From Paenibacillus etheri (GTDB lineage Bacteria; Bacillota; Bacilli; Paenibacillales; Paenibacillaceae), in assembly GCF_001012825.1 (NCBI RefSeq), contig NZ_LCZJ02000015.1:1-64000 (forward strand): DNA of 64,000 bases, written 5' to 3'. Of the stretch, positions 19,230-27,401 are shown piece by piece. Below the pieces are notes generated by a model. The model searched no databases. It saw nothing but the letters and a program-made list of their open reading frames with translations, and was not told the origin of the DNA. Every line of letters starts with the position of its first letter. Within the stretch, counting starts at the first letter, position 1. A program made the translations under genes and the position numbers.

Positions 19230-20186
19230 GTGAATGCACTGGTTGTTTATATTGACTTGATATTCGCCGCCAATCTAGTGATCGACGGAATTCTTTTGTG
19301 GCTGACAGGCTGGATGGTTAAGCTGAGAATCTCATGGTGGCGCTTAATTCTCTCAGCTCTCGTTGGCGCACTGTATGTGGTGATGATGTTTGTACCGGAG
19401 CTGTCTTTCATGTATACCTTCCTTATTAAGTTTGGATTGTCGGTGGTTATGCTATGGATTGCCTTTGGTTTTGGGAGTCTGCAAAGCTACCTTCGCACTA
19501 TGGGAGCTTTCTATATTATCAATTTTGCAGCCGCAGGTGGGATTGTTGGTATTCACTATTTGCTGCAGAGCTCCAGCGATATTTGGAATGGTATTATGTT
19601 CACTGCTTCAGGAGGGCATGCCTACGGCCTAAAGATCGGCTTTTGGTTTGTCATTGCAGTATTTCCCCTGGTATTAATCTGCTTCAAGGCAGTGCATTCT
19701 TCACGAATCAGAAGGGAGCAGCTTGAAACCTATATCGGTGAGGTGGTTGTTGAAATTGATGGAGTAAGTGTTTCCTGTCCTGGCCTGTTAGACACAGGTA
19801 ATCGTCTCTGTGATCCTTTGACCCGCATACCGGTGATGGTGATGGAATCGACGCTCTGGGAGGGGCATCTGCCTGCTGCATGGAAAGGGAGACTCACTCA
19901 GGATGGTGCGGACAGACTTTTGCTAGAAACGGACGGGCAGTCGTTTGCTTGGCAGGATAGGATGCGACTAGTACCTTATAGGGGGATTAACCGTGGGGCA
20001 TCATTTATGCTCGCACTGAAGCCGGACCTTGTGACGATAAAGCTTGGTGAAGATATCTTTTATACTAAAAGAGTCTTGATTGGGCTGGATGGCGGGACAC
20101 TCTCAGGAGATGGAGCCTATCGGGCGGTCATACATCCGGATTTAACTCAAAAAGAGAGCGCCACTGATGCAGCACTACCTTCCTAA
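19230..20186 (+). CDS. spoIIGA: Sigma-E processing peptidase SpoIIGA
   Basis: SpoIIGA is the membrane aspartic protease that removes the pro-sequence of SigE in the mother cell after a signal from SpoIIR. From GTG 19230 the product is 318 aa: five N-terminal membrane helices, then a soluble domain with the catalytic motif D188-T-G (LLDTGNRLC). The frame is open upstream to 19116, but that would include the promoter, and the family begins directly with the first helix. No strong ribosome site precedes GTG 19230, so the exact start is uncertain. Neighbour: its substrate sigE. Confidence 0.9.
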   Translation: MNALVVYIDLIFAANLVIDGILLWLTGWMVKLRISWWRLILSALVGALYVVMMFVPELSFMYTFLIKFGLSVVMLWIAFGFGSLQSYLRTMGAFYIINFAAAGGIVGIHYLLQSSSDIWNGIMFTASGGHAYGLKIGFWFVIAVFPLVLICFKAVHSSRIRREQLETYIGEVVVEIDGVSVSCPGLLDTGNRLCDPLTRIPVMVMESTLWEGHLPAAWKGRLTQDGADRLLLETDGQSFAWQDRMRLVPYRGINRGASFMLALKPDLVTIKLGEDIFYTKRVLIGLDGGTLSGDGAYRAVIHPDLTQKESATDAALPS

Positions 20187-20280
20187 TCTTTAAAGCTAGC
20201 TGAACCAAACTTCTGATGGCTGAAAGCGGGAATTGAAAGCTTCATACGCTAACCGTGTACTTCTTGGAGGAGGAACAATA

Positions 20281-21000
20281 ATGGTCAAATGGAAAATTGC
20301 TCTGCAGCTGCAATATTACCGCATGCTGTTTCTACTGGGGCTGAAGAGTCAGGAAATCTACTATATTGGCGGGAGTGAGGCTCTACCTCCACCGCTGACA
20401 CGGGAGGAAGAAGAGTATCTGCTTCAGCGGCTATCCAGCGGCGATGCAGCTGTTCGTGCGATGCTGATTGAGCGTAACCTGCGTCTAGTAGTGTATATCG
20501 CTCGTAAATTTGAGAATACCGGAATCAATATTGAAGACTTGGTTTCGATAGGGGCTATCGGATTAATCAAGGCGGTTAACACATTTGATCCCGAGAAAAA
20601 AATAAAATTAGCTACTTATGCATCACGTTGCATAGAGAATGAAATTTTGATGTATCTGCGGCGCAATAGCAAGACACGGAGCGAGGTTTCTTTTGATGAG
20701 CCTCTTAATATCGATTGGGATGGGAATGAGTTGCTGCTCTCAGATGTATTAGGAACGGAAAATGATACCATTTATCGGAACATTGAAGAACAGGTCGATC
20801 GCAAGCTGCTGCAAAAGGCGCTGGAAAAGCTGAGCGAACGGGAAAGACTCATTATGGAGCTGCGATTCGGACTGCGCGGAGGCGAAGAAAAGACGCAAAA
20901 AGATGTGGCGGATCTGCTCGGTATTTCCCAATCTTACATTTCTCGTCTGGAGAAACGAATTATTAAGCGGCTGCGTAAGGAGTTTAACAAGATGGTGTAA
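20281..21000 (+). CDS. sigE: RNA polymerase sigma-E (pro-SigE), early mother cell
   Basis: SigE drives early mother-cell transcription in sporulation. The 239-aa protein matches the length of Bacillus SigE, with a basic/hydrophobic N-terminal pro-sequence (about 1-28), region 2 ([22 protein letters not shown]) and region 4 ending in the [12 protein letters not shown] helix-turn-helix. Start ATG 20281 follows GGAGGAAC. It lies after its protease gene spoIIGA and 78 bases before sigG, the order known in endospore formers. Confidence 0.97.
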   Translation: MVKWKIALQLQYYRMLFLLGLKSQEIYYIGGSEALPPPLTREEEEYLLQRLSSGDAAVRAMLIERNLRLVVYIARKFENTGINIEDLVSIGAIGLIKAVNTFDPEKKIKLATYASRCIENEILMYLRRNSKTRSEVSFDEPLNIDWDGNELLLSDVLGTENDTIYRNIEEQVDRKLLQKALEKLSERERLIMELRFGLRGGEEKTQKDVADLLGISQSYISRLEKRIIKRLRKEFNKMV

Positions 21001-21033
21001 GGTGAAATTAGCAAGGAATAAAATGGCCAACCC

Positions 21034-21069
21034 GGGAGATAATGTACAGTAATGTTTCTCCTTGGGAGG
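21034..21069 (+). promoter_or_regulatory. Possible translational switch in the sigG leader
   Basis: TCTCC (21057-21061) can pair either with upstream GGAGA (21035-21039) or, through CTCC-ttg-GGAG, with the sigG ribosome site GGGAGG (21064-21069). The two hairpins exclude each other. A hairpin limiting translation of read-through sigE-sigG mRNA is known in Bacillus subtilis; a similar role here is inference from a short stem. Confidence 0.35.
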
Positions 21070-21078
21070 TAAATCATC

Positions 21079-21861
21079 ATGACCCGAAATAAAGTCGAGA
21101 TTTGCGGTGTGGATACTGCTAAGCTGCCTGTTCTAACGAATGTGGAAATGCGGCAACTGTTCACTTCGCTGCAGCAGCAGGGCGAGCGATCCGCCAGAGA
21201 GAAATTGGTAAATGGTAATCTTAGGCTCGTTCTAAGTGTTATCCAGAGGTTCAATAATAGGGGAGAATTTGTTGACGATTTGTTCCAGGTGGGCTGCATC
21301 GGTCTGATGAAAGCCATCGATAATTTCGATTTATCACAAAACGTTAAGTTCTCCACATATGCGGTTCCGATGATTATTGGTGAGATCCGCCGTTACTTGC
21401 GTGATAACAACCCGATTCGAGTATCGCGTTCACTCAGAGACATTGCTTACAAGGCGCTACAGGTTCGCGATAGTCTGACCAATCAGAATTCGCGCGAACC
21501 GACGATATTCGAAATCTCTGAAGCACTTGGTGTACCGAAGGAAGATGTAGTCTTTGCCCTTGATGCTATTCAGGATCCAGTGTCCTTATTCGAACCGATC
21601 TATCATGACGGTGGCGATCCTATTTATGTAATGGACCAGATTAGCGATGATAAGAATAAGGATGTGTCGTGGATCGAAGAAATCGCCTTACGTGAAGCGA
21701 TGCGTAAGTTGGGTCAAAGGGAGAAACGAATTTTATCCATGCGGTTTTTCGAAGGGAAAACTCAGATGGAGGTCGCAGATGAGATTGGTATCTCACAGGC
21801 ACAGGTCTCACGTCTAGAGAAATCTGCGATTCAGCAAATGCAAAAGCATGTGAAGTCTTAA
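21079..21861 (+). CDS. sigG: RNA polymerase sigma-G, late forespore
   Basis: SigG directs late forespore gene expression. The 260-aa protein starts with the family-typical MTRNKVEICGVDT, has region 2 with DDLFQVGCIGLMKAIDNFD, region 3, and region 4 with GISQAQVSRLEKSA. Length equals Bacillus SigG. The ATG at 21079 follows GGGAGGT. A strong terminator lies 12 bases after the stop. Confidence 0.97.
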   Translation: MTRNKVEICGVDTAKLPVLTNVEMRQLFTSLQQQGERSAREKLVNGNLRLVLSVIQRFNNRGEFVDDLFQVGCIGLMKAIDNFDLSQNVKFSTYAVPMIIGEIRRYLRDNNPIRVSRSLRDIAYKALQVRDSLTNQNSREPTIFEISEALGVPKEDVVFALDAIQDPVSLFEPIYHDGGDPIYVMDQISDDKNKDVSWIEEIALREAMRKLGQREKRILSMRFFEGKTQMEVADEIGISQAQVSRLEKSAIQQMQKHVKS

Positions 21862-21873
21862 ATCGTCTGAAAT

Positions 21874-21924
21874 GAGGAGATATCTAGAATCCGTTAAAAG
21901 GATTTTAGGTGATCTCCTCTTTTT
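21874..21924 (+). terminator. Intrinsic terminator of sigG
   Basis: GAGGAGAT at 21874-21881 pairs with ATCTCCTC at 21912-21919, and an inner GAATCC/GGATTT stem extends it; a run of T follows. It ends the spoIIGA-sigE-sigG unit. Confidence 0.9.
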
Positions 21925-22034
21925 AATGGTTAAGCATCTAAGCATAGCTTCACTTTGTGGGGATATTTCATGCATGTGGCCAAGCTTTCATAACATATAT
22001 TGGACTATAGGTCTGATTGTACAGGGGTGGTGAG

Positions 22035-22379
22035 ATGAACGAGGATTATGTAGGATCAGCTAAAAAAATGAAAATCTCTGATTTTCAGACTAAGGACGTT
22101 ATTAATATTGTAGACGGCAAGCGGCTGGGCCAAATCAGTGACTTAGAACTTGATTTACGCCGAGGTGTCATTGATGCCATCGTAATTCCGGGATACACTC
22201 GGTTTATGGGATTGTTCGGAGGCGGAACAGATCTGATTATTCCATGGCGAAATATTGTCAAAATCGGGTCTGATGTAGTGCTTGTGAAGATTGAAGAATC
22301 AAGAATGCCTCAAGGGCAGGACGAGCGAGAAACAATGTATTTGGAACGAGGGGACCGAAGCGAACGGCGCACTTATTAA
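22035..22379 (+). CDS. ylmC: YlmC/YmxH family PRC-barrel protein
   Basis: This small soluble protein (114 aa from ATG 22035) has a PRC-barrel-like core (FQTKDVINIVDGKRLGQISD) followed by RFMGLFGGGTDLIIPW, typical of the YlmC/YmxH family linked to sporulation. Its biochemical role is unknown. The ribosome site GGGGTGGTGAG favours ATG 22035 over the upstream frame. The C-terminal 30 residues are charged and longer than in Bacillus YlmC. Its stop lies within a terminator hairpin. Confidence 0.85.
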   Translation: MNEDYVGSAKKMKISDFQTKDVINIVDGKRLGQISDLELDLRRGVIDAIVIPGYTRFMGLFGGGTDLIIPWRNIVKIGSDVVLVKIEESRMPQGQDERETMYLERGDRSERRTY

Positions 22380-22400
22380 TTAGGTGCGTTTTTTGTTTTT
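22366..22400 (+). terminator. Terminator overlapping the ylmC stop
   Basis: CGCAC at 22368-22372 pairs with GTGCG at 22384-22388 around an AT loop containing the stop codon, followed by TTTTTTG and more T. The stem is short but the T-tract is strong. Confidence 0.65.
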
Positions 22401-22513
22401 TATAAAAGAATTGAAAGGGGTATAGCTTAAAAAGTTAGAAAATTGAGCGTTCTAGCTTAAGCAGCATTTTGTGGGGGTATTTACATGTGGTACACTAAGG
22501 CGGAGGTGAGGAT

Positions 22514-23371
22514 ATGGAACCGTTTGTGCAGGGGAAGGAAACACTGATGCTGCTCCATCTGGACCCTTGGCGTGTGGAGCATAAGGAAATTACAGCAGGT
22601 TTTACCGGTAGACAGGGAGGGGCTAGCAAAAAGCCTTATGACAGCCTGAATTGTGCATTTCATGTTGGGGATGCTCCGGAAGATGTCTTAAAGAATCGTA
22701 GGGCGCTTGCGGAAGCTCTTGATTTCAAGCCGGAAGCTTGGACCTGTGGCGAACAAACCCATGGAGCAGAAATAGCAGTGGTAAGGGAAGCTGATCGTGG
22801 TCGGGGGCAAAAGGATAGAAACTCGGCATTTCAAGCAACCGATGGTTTGCTTACAGATGTACCGGGAGTTTTACTGACTTCTTTTTATGCGGATTGCGTG
22901 CCCCTTTACTTTTATGATCCAGTGCACCAAGCCGTCGGGCTTGCGCATGCTGGCTGGAAGGGAACCGTGGCCCAGATTGCAGCCGCCATGGTGAGTAAAA
23001 TGGAGACCATTTACGGAAGCCATCCACAGGACATTATTGCAGCGATCGGACCCTCCATTGGTGACTGCTGTTATGAAGTGGACGATTATGTGATGGAGCA
23101 TGTCCGCCAATTGGAGGGTGATCTGAGCAAGCTAACAGAAACTGCTGGTACTGTGGGGCTATACAGAACATCTGACACAGATGAGAACAAATACATGCTA
23201 AACTTGAAAGAAATGAATCGACGCATTATGATTAAAGCAGGAATATTGCCGACTCATATCGAATGTACATCTTTGTGTACAAGCTGTAATCAAGATTTGT
23301 TTTTTTCTTATCGTAAAGAAAATGGGGTTACAGGCAGGATGACGAGCTGGATCGGAATAAAGGAGAGTTGA
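22514..23371 (+). CDS. ylmD: YlmD: laccase-domain (YfiH/PgeF family) purine nucleoside enzyme
   Basis: The 285-aa protein belongs to the DUF152/multicopper-polyphenol-oxidase-like family, whose members act as purine nucleoside phosphorylase/adenosine deaminase rather than as true laccases. The zinc-binding and catalytic residues are visible in FYADCVPLYFYD, GLAHAGWKGT and the C-terminal CTSCNQDLFFSYR. Start ATG 22514 follows GGAGGTGAGG. It stands first in ylmD-ylmE-sepF-ylmG-ylmH, the conserved gene set between sigG and divIVA. Confidence 0.9.
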   Translation: MEPFVQGKETLMLLHLDPWRVEHKEITAGFTGRQGGASKKPYDSLNCAFHVGDAPEDVLKNRRALAEALDFKPEAWTCGEQTHGAEIAVVREADRGRGQKDRNSAFQATDGLLTDVPGVLLTSFYADCVPLYFYDPVHQAVGLAHAGWKGTVAQIAAAMVSKMETIYGSHPQDIIAAIGPSIGDCCYEVDDYVMEHVRQLEGDLSKLTETAGTVGLYRTSDTDENKYMLNLKEMNRRIMIKAGILPTHIECTSLCTSCNQDLFFSYRKENGVTGRMTSWIGIKES

Positions 23372-23374
23372 AAG

Positions 23375-24061
23375 TTGGCTTTAACACTGCAGGAAAGAAT
23401 TGCTGAGGTAGAGGAACGTGTAGCACGTGCCTGCGCGGCAAGCGGCCGGGATCGAAATGACGTCAAGGTAATTGCAGTGACGAAATATGTTTCTCTGGAA
23501 ATGGTGTCCTCCGTATTGGAGGCAGGCCTAGAGCATATTGCCGAGAGTCGCTGGCAGGATGCTGAGCACAAATGGAAGGTTTTAGGGAACCAAGGGACAT
23601 GGCATTTTATCGGGCATTTGCAGACCAATAAGGTTAAAGACGTTATTGGCAAGTTTCAATATATACACTCTTTGGACCGCATATCCCTGGCACAAGAATT
23701 ACACAAAAAGGCGATTGCCGCAGATCAAGAAGTGAATGTCTTTCTTCAAGTAAACATCTCTGGAGAAGATACGAAATTTGGTCTGTCGCCTGAGGCGGTA
23801 CCTGGATTTTTACGTGAAATTGCTAGTCTCGACCATGTAAAAGTAATTGGACTAATGACAATGGCGCCTTTAGAAGGTGATCCGGAGCTTACCCGCCCTG
23901 TATTTCGCGGACTTCGTGAGCTGCGCGATGAGCTCAATCAACTTGCTTTGACACCTGAGCCGATTACGGAGCTATCGATGGGAATGTCGAATGATTTTGA
24001 AGTGGCGATACAGGAAGGAGCCACCTGGGTACGCCTGGGTACGGTGTTAGTAGGCCATTAG
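23375..24061 (+). CDS. ylmE: YggS-family PLP homeostasis protein YlmE
   Basis: This pyridoxal-phosphate-binding protein, with an alanine-racemase-like TIM barrel and no second domain, keeps vitamin B6 and amino acid pools balanced. The 228-aa product has the PLP lysine in VIAVTKYVS and the phosphate-binding [12 protein letters not shown] stretch near the C-terminus. It starts at TTG 23375, three bases after ylmD, with AGGAGAG at 23361-23367. Confidence 0.93.
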   Translation: MALTLQERIAEVEERVARACAASGRDRNDVKVIAVTKYVSLEMVSSVLEAGLEHIAESRWQDAEHKWKVLGNQGTWHFIGHLQTNKVKDVIGKFQYIHSLDRISLAQELHKKAIAADQEVNVFLQVNISGEDTKFGLSPEAVPGFLREIASLDHVKVIGLMTMAPLEGDPELTRPVFRGLRELRDELNQLALTPEPITELSMGMSNDFEVAIQEGATWVRLGTVLVGH

Positions 24062-24072
24062 GAGGGATCGTG

Positions 24073-24513
24073 ATGAGCGTTATGAACCGATTTATGAGTT
24101 TTTTGGGCTTGCAGGAGGAAGAAGAAGTTGTGGAGCGGGAGCAAATCCACGAAGAGGATGAGTATGAGCCAGCCCCTGTCGAAACCCGCAAAAATCAAAG
24201 AGGCAACGTTGTCAGTATCCATTCGCAGAAGAATGTAAAAGTTGTACTTTATGAGCCACGTTCGTATGATGAGGCGCAGGAAATTGCTGATCATCTCCGT
24301 TCTCACCGGACGGTAGTGATCAATCTTCAGCGTGTCCGTAATGATCAAGCGATGAGAATTATTGATTTTTTAAGTGGAACCGTTTATGCCCTTGGGGGAG
24401 GAATCTCTAAAATTGGGGGCAATATATTTATGTGCACGCCAGATACCGTTGAAATTCAAGGTGCTATTACGGAAATCCTAGGTGACGATCCAGACTATAA
24501 CAGAATGAGGTGA
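24073..24513 (+). CDS. sepF: Cell division protein SepF
   Basis: SepF bundles and tethers FtsZ filaments to the membrane, overlapping FtsA in function. The 146-aa protein has an N-terminal amphipathic membrane helix ([13 protein letters not shown]), an acidic linker and the SepF core (VVINLQRV...[15 protein letters not shown]). A GTG at 24070 is possible, but ATG 24073 is better spaced from GGAGGG at 24061-24066. The gene is 12 bases after ylmE and eight before ylmG. Confidence 0.95.
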   Translation: MSVMNRFMSFLGLQEEEEVVEREQIHEEDEYEPAPVETRKNQRGNVVSIHSQKNVKVVLYEPRSYDEAQEIADHLRSHRTVVINLQRVRNDQAMRIIDFLSGTVYALGGGISKIGGNIFMCTPDTVEIQGAITEILGDDPDYNRMR

Positions 24514-24520
24514 ATGAGCT

Positions 24521-24787
24521 TTGCTCCAAATTGATTCCATTATTGATATGTTGTTTAATATTTATTTTTACATGATTATTTTCTATGTACTGATGTCGTG
24601 GTTACCAAATGTTCGTGAGAACTTTATCGGAGAACTGCTAAGTAAGCTTGTTGAACCGTATTTGACGCCATTTCGTCGATTTATTCCGCCACTCTTTGGT
24701 ACGCTTGATATTTCCCCGATCATTGCACTACTCGTCTTGGAATTTGCGGCAGGTGGACTCAAATCCATTTTGCACTTGATTTTTTAG
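24521..24787 (+). CDS. ylmG: YggT-family membrane protein YlmG
   Basis: The 88-aa protein has two membrane helices and the YggT-family motifs MSWLPN and PYLTPFRRFIPP between them. Members sit beside division genes and are thought to act in membrane or divisome organisation; the exact role is unknown. Start TTG 24521 with AGGTGA in the end of sepF. Confidence 0.9.
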   Translation: MLQIDSIIDMLFNIYFYMIIFYVLMSWLPNVRENFIGELLSKLVEPYLTPFRRFIPPLFGTLDISPIIALLVLEFAAGGLKSILHLIF

Positions 24788-24796
24788 GCAGAAGTG

Positions 24797-25579
24797 ATGA
24801 AGACAGAAGTTTACGGGCATTTTCATCCCGACGAAAGACAATTTGTGGACAAGGCTTGGGAATGGGTTACCCATGCTGGAGAATATCATGAGACGAAACT
24901 GACAGAATTTCTAGATCCGCGCCAAGGATTTATTTTGCAAAGTCTCGTAAACCGTCATCCAGACGTTATCGTCAGATGGGAAGGCGGACACCCTGAGGCG
25001 GAGCGGAAGCGAGCACTCGTTGCTCCCGATTATCGTGATCTGGATCATGAGGATATGGAGCTAAAGGTTCTTGCGATAACCTCTGGTGAACAAAAGTTTC
25101 TGGCGCTTGAGCATGGAGACTACATGGGCTCTATTCTGGGTCTTGGAGTAAAACGTGGCAAGATCGGTGATATTCATGTTCTGGAAGATGGTTGTCATGT
25201 GGTAGTAGCTGCAGATATTGCAGATTATTTATCCATGAATTTAACTGGAGTGCACCGGATACAGGTGAGTACGGAGGTATTGCCACTTTCTTCCTTGCGT
25301 AATAGTGAGGTGAAGCTGGAAACGATGGATTTGACTGTAGCGTCCCTACGATTGGATGGCATTGCCGCAGATGTAACACGGCTAAGCCGAAGCAAAATTC
25401 TTGCTCCCATCAAGGCTGGACGAGTTCGGGTAAATTGGAAAGTGGAGGAAGACCCTTCCTGCGCACTTAAAGATGGTGACATGGTATCTATTCAAGGATT
25501 CGGTCGATTCAAGGTTTTAGAGGTCGGTAGTTTGACGAAAAAGGGTCGATATCGTGTTCAAGTTGGTAAATTTGTGTGA
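24797..25579 (+). CDS. ylmH: S4-domain RNA-binding protein YlmH
   Basis: The 260-aa protein has an N-terminal YlmH domain and a C-terminal S4 RNA-binding domain (from about 180: SLRLDGIAADVTRLSRSK... to VQVGKF). YlmH homologues bind the 50S ribosome and take part in rescue of stalled nascent chains. ATG 24797 is preferred to the adjacent GTG 24794. It closes the sepF group; 227 bases without a supported gene separate it from divIVA. Confidence 0.92.
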   Translation: MKTEVYGHFHPDERQFVDKAWEWVTHAGEYHETKLTEFLDPRQGFILQSLVNRHPDVIVRWEGGHPEAERKRALVAPDYRDLDHEDMELKVLAITSGEQKFLALEHGDYMGSILGLGVKRGKIGDIHVLEDGCHVVVAADIADYLSMNLTGVHRIQVSTEVLPLSSLRNSEVKLETMDLTVASLRLDGIAADVTRLSRSKILAPIKAGRVRVNWKVEEDPSCALKDGDMVSIQGFGRFKVLEVGSLTKKGRYRVQVGKFV

Positions 25580-25806
25580 ATCCCTTGCAGGAATCCGGCT
25601 TTACTTGTCGAAATTGATTATTTCGAGGGAATCAAACATTTTTAAAGCAGGACGCCGATATTTTATAAAAGAGGCGAACCATGAATGGCAGTTGGAACGT
25701 CGATACATCCTCTGCCTTTACTTGAAGTACAGTCTTTCTTCTTTGTCTGCTGCGCAGGTATGGTTCAGAGACTTAGAAGGTCCGAAATTTCTAGGAGGTG
25801 CACAGC

Positions 25807-26319
25807 ATGCCATTAACACCGCTCGATATACATAACAAGGAGTTCTCTCGGAGACTTCGCGGTTATGATGAGGACGAGGTCAACGAATTTCTGGATCAAG
25901 TAATTAAGGATTACGAAAGCGTCATCCGTGAGAACAAAGAGCTGCAGAATCAGCTTTTATCCATTCAAGAACGTTTGGATCATTTTGTGAATATTGAAGA
26001 GAGTTTATCGAAGACAATCTTAGTCGCTCAGGAAGCGGCGGATGATGTGAAGAACAACTCCAAGAAGGAATCGCAGCTTATTATCAAGGAAGCGGAAAAG
26101 AACGCAGACCGGATTATTAACGAAGCGTTATCCAAATCCCGTAAGGTTGCTATTGAGACTGAAGAACTGCGCAAGCAAGCTTCGATCTATCGCACTCGTT
26201 TCCGTACATTGGTGGAAGCTCAGCTCGAGCTGTTGTCACAGGATGACTGGAATGCCTTGGAGAGTCGTGAGGCGAGCGAGAACGTAACTTTTAAGGATGA
26301 TGTTCTACATCGTATCTAA
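25807..26319 (+). CDS. divIVA: Polar/septal organiser DivIVA
   Basis: DivIVA binds curved membranes at septa and poles and positions MinCD and sporulation factors. From ATG 25807 it has 170 aa: the membrane-binding N-terminal domain (PLTPLDIHNKEFSRRLRGYD), then a long coiled coil to about residue 150. TAGGAGGTG at 25792-25800 sets the start; an in-frame GTG at 25798 lies within this ribosome site. Its terminator is at 26425. Confidence 0.95.
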   Translation: MPLTPLDIHNKEFSRRLRGYDEDEVNEFLDQVIKDYESVIRENKELQNQLLSIQERLDHFVNIEESLSKTILVAQEAADDVKNNSKKESQLIIKEAEKNADRIINEALSKSRKVAIETEELRKQASIYRTRFRTLVEAQLELLSQDDWNALESREASENVTFKDDVLHRI

Positions 26320-26369
26320 TGCATTATGATGAATGAATGCTGATTTTCTCTGAAATAGGGGTATTACTT

Positions 26370-26470
26370 GAATTTATAGGGGGGGAATTCCCTCTAATTT
26401 ATAATTCCATGCTAAAATCGGCTAAATAGAGGGAGTTATTCCCTCTATTTTTATTGTGCGCTAAAATCGA
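26370..26470 (+). repeat. Imperfect tandem 50-bp duplication with a terminator in the second unit
   Basis: Two units about 50 bases apart share TTCCCTCTA and GCTAAAATCG blocks (first near 26385-26424, second near 26435-26474). In the second unit AATAGAGGGA (26425-26434) pairs perfectly with TCCCTCTATT (26440-26449), followed by TTATT, which makes an intrinsic terminator for divIVA at 26425-26454. The first unit has a poorer version of the same hairpin. Confidence 0.7.
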
Positions 26471-26527
26471 TCATAATACTTCCGCCCGCGCAGGTATACT
26501 CCTAATTGCGGATTTGGCTAGCGGTTG

Positions 26528-26556
26528 TTGACATTTAGACTTAAAAAGTCTATAAA
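26528..26556 (+). promoter_or_regulatory. Sigma-A promoter of the ileS leader
   Basis: TTGACA (26528-26533), a 17-base spacer and TATAAA (26551-26556) form a near-consensus vegetative promoter about 60 bases before the T-box stem I. Confidence 0.85.
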
Positions 26557-26562
26557 TAGAAC

Positions 26563-26878
26563 ATATCTGTATAATGTTTATATGTATTCGATGACGGGAC
26601 AAGTACGACAAGGTAACGTTCTCCAGAGAGTCGGCGATTGCTGAGAGCCGATTGTTCGAACCCTGCCGGAAGATCTTCCCCTAGAAGTTAAGCTGAAGCG
26701 TCGATCGTGCGTAAGCTTAGCCGTCTGCCGGACGTTACACCGGACCTGTGCATGAGATTTACGCGCAGGACTGAGATTGTGCTGAATACACTCCCCTTAA
26801 GGATGTGCTCATGCACAGAATTAGGGTGGTATCGCGAGCGTCGTCTCGCCCCTTTGGGGGTGGGATGACGCTTATTTT
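26563..26878 (+). promoter_or_regulatory. T-box riboswitch leader of ileS
   Basis: This leader senses uncharged tRNA-Ile. The conserved T-box sequence AGGGTGGTATCGCG is at 26823-26836. Stem I shows the AG-bulge region (AGAGAGTCGG... CTGAGAGCCGA) around 26622-26650. A likely Ile specifier ATC is at 26673-26675 in GAAGATC. The terminator pairs AGCGTC (26837-26842) with GACGCT (26867-26872) before TTATTTT. When tRNA-Ile is uncharged, its acceptor end would pair with the T-box bulge and favour the antiterminator. Confidence 0.93.
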
Positions 26879-26880
26879 GT

Positions 26881-27106
26881 TGTTCCGGGGCGGGCCATCC
26901 CCCTAAATCCCCCTTTCTAAGGGGGACCCCAAGGGCTGCCGCCCTCTGGACACCCGCTAAGTAAAGCCTCGTGCAAACCGTTACGGTGGTGGAAGCGAAC
27001 GGACTCATGTGGCTGAAGGAGCGGCCCTTCTTAGGCTCCCCTGGCGGGTTCGCCTGCGGGGCCTTCACTGCTAGAGCAGGCCGGCGTTTCACTTGCCGGC
27101 CATGTG
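26881..27106 (+). other. GC-rich non-coding segment with hairpins
   Basis: Between the T-box terminator and the tandem repeat lies sequence much richer in G and C than its surroundings. It contains perfect hairpins: TCCCCCTT-tct-AAGGGGGA (26908-26926) and GGCCGGC/GCCGGCC around 27080-27103. Frames open through it lack ribosome sites and family resemblance, so I call no gene here. It looks like an inserted element. Confidence 0.6.
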
Positions 27107-27367
27107 GCGCCCCGAGCCCCCGCTGCCCTAACGGGATCGCGGCTCGGGTGCCAAAGGCAAGAGCGTATGCGACCAGCTGCGCGAGGTCGCCCGAAGCCCC
27201 CGAGCCAGTGCTGCCCTAACGGGATCGCGGCTCGGGTGCCAAAGGCAAAAGCGAAGGAGACCAGCTGCGCGAGGTCGCCCGAAGCCCCCGAGCCAGTGCT
27301 GCCCTAACGGGATCGCGGCTCGGGTGCCAAAGACAAGAGCGTATGCGACCAGCTGCGCAAGGTCGCC
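27107..27367 (+). repeat. 88-bp GC-rich tandem repeat, about three copies
   Basis: The string GCCCTAACGGGATCGCGG recurs at 27125, 27213 and 27301, an exact 88-base period; the third unit is cut at about 27367. Each unit has two potential hairpins: CCCGAGCC with GGCTCGGG, and GCGACC-agctgcgcga-GGTCGC. Since 88 is not a multiple of three, the array is not a coding repeat. It lies in the 5' untranslated region of ileS, 35 bases from the start codon. Confidence 0.9.
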
Positions 27368-27401
27368 AAAAAGACTAAACCATGAAAGGATTGACCATCA
27401 C

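Noticed and set aside
25554-25835. 93-codon open frame between ylmH and divIVA
   Set aside because: It starts inside ylmH, has no ribosome site, resembles no family and runs over the divIVA ribosome site and start.
27107-27367. Possible CRISPR array
   Set aside because: The units are adjacent 88-bp repeats with no variable spacers, and no cas genes are nearby.
26971-27401. Several open frames through the GC-rich leader, including a longer N-terminus for IleRS from 27324
   Set aside because: Open frames are expected in GC-rich sequence. The 88-bp period breaks the frame each unit, no ribosome sites precede them, and the extra residues do not resemble any synthetase.
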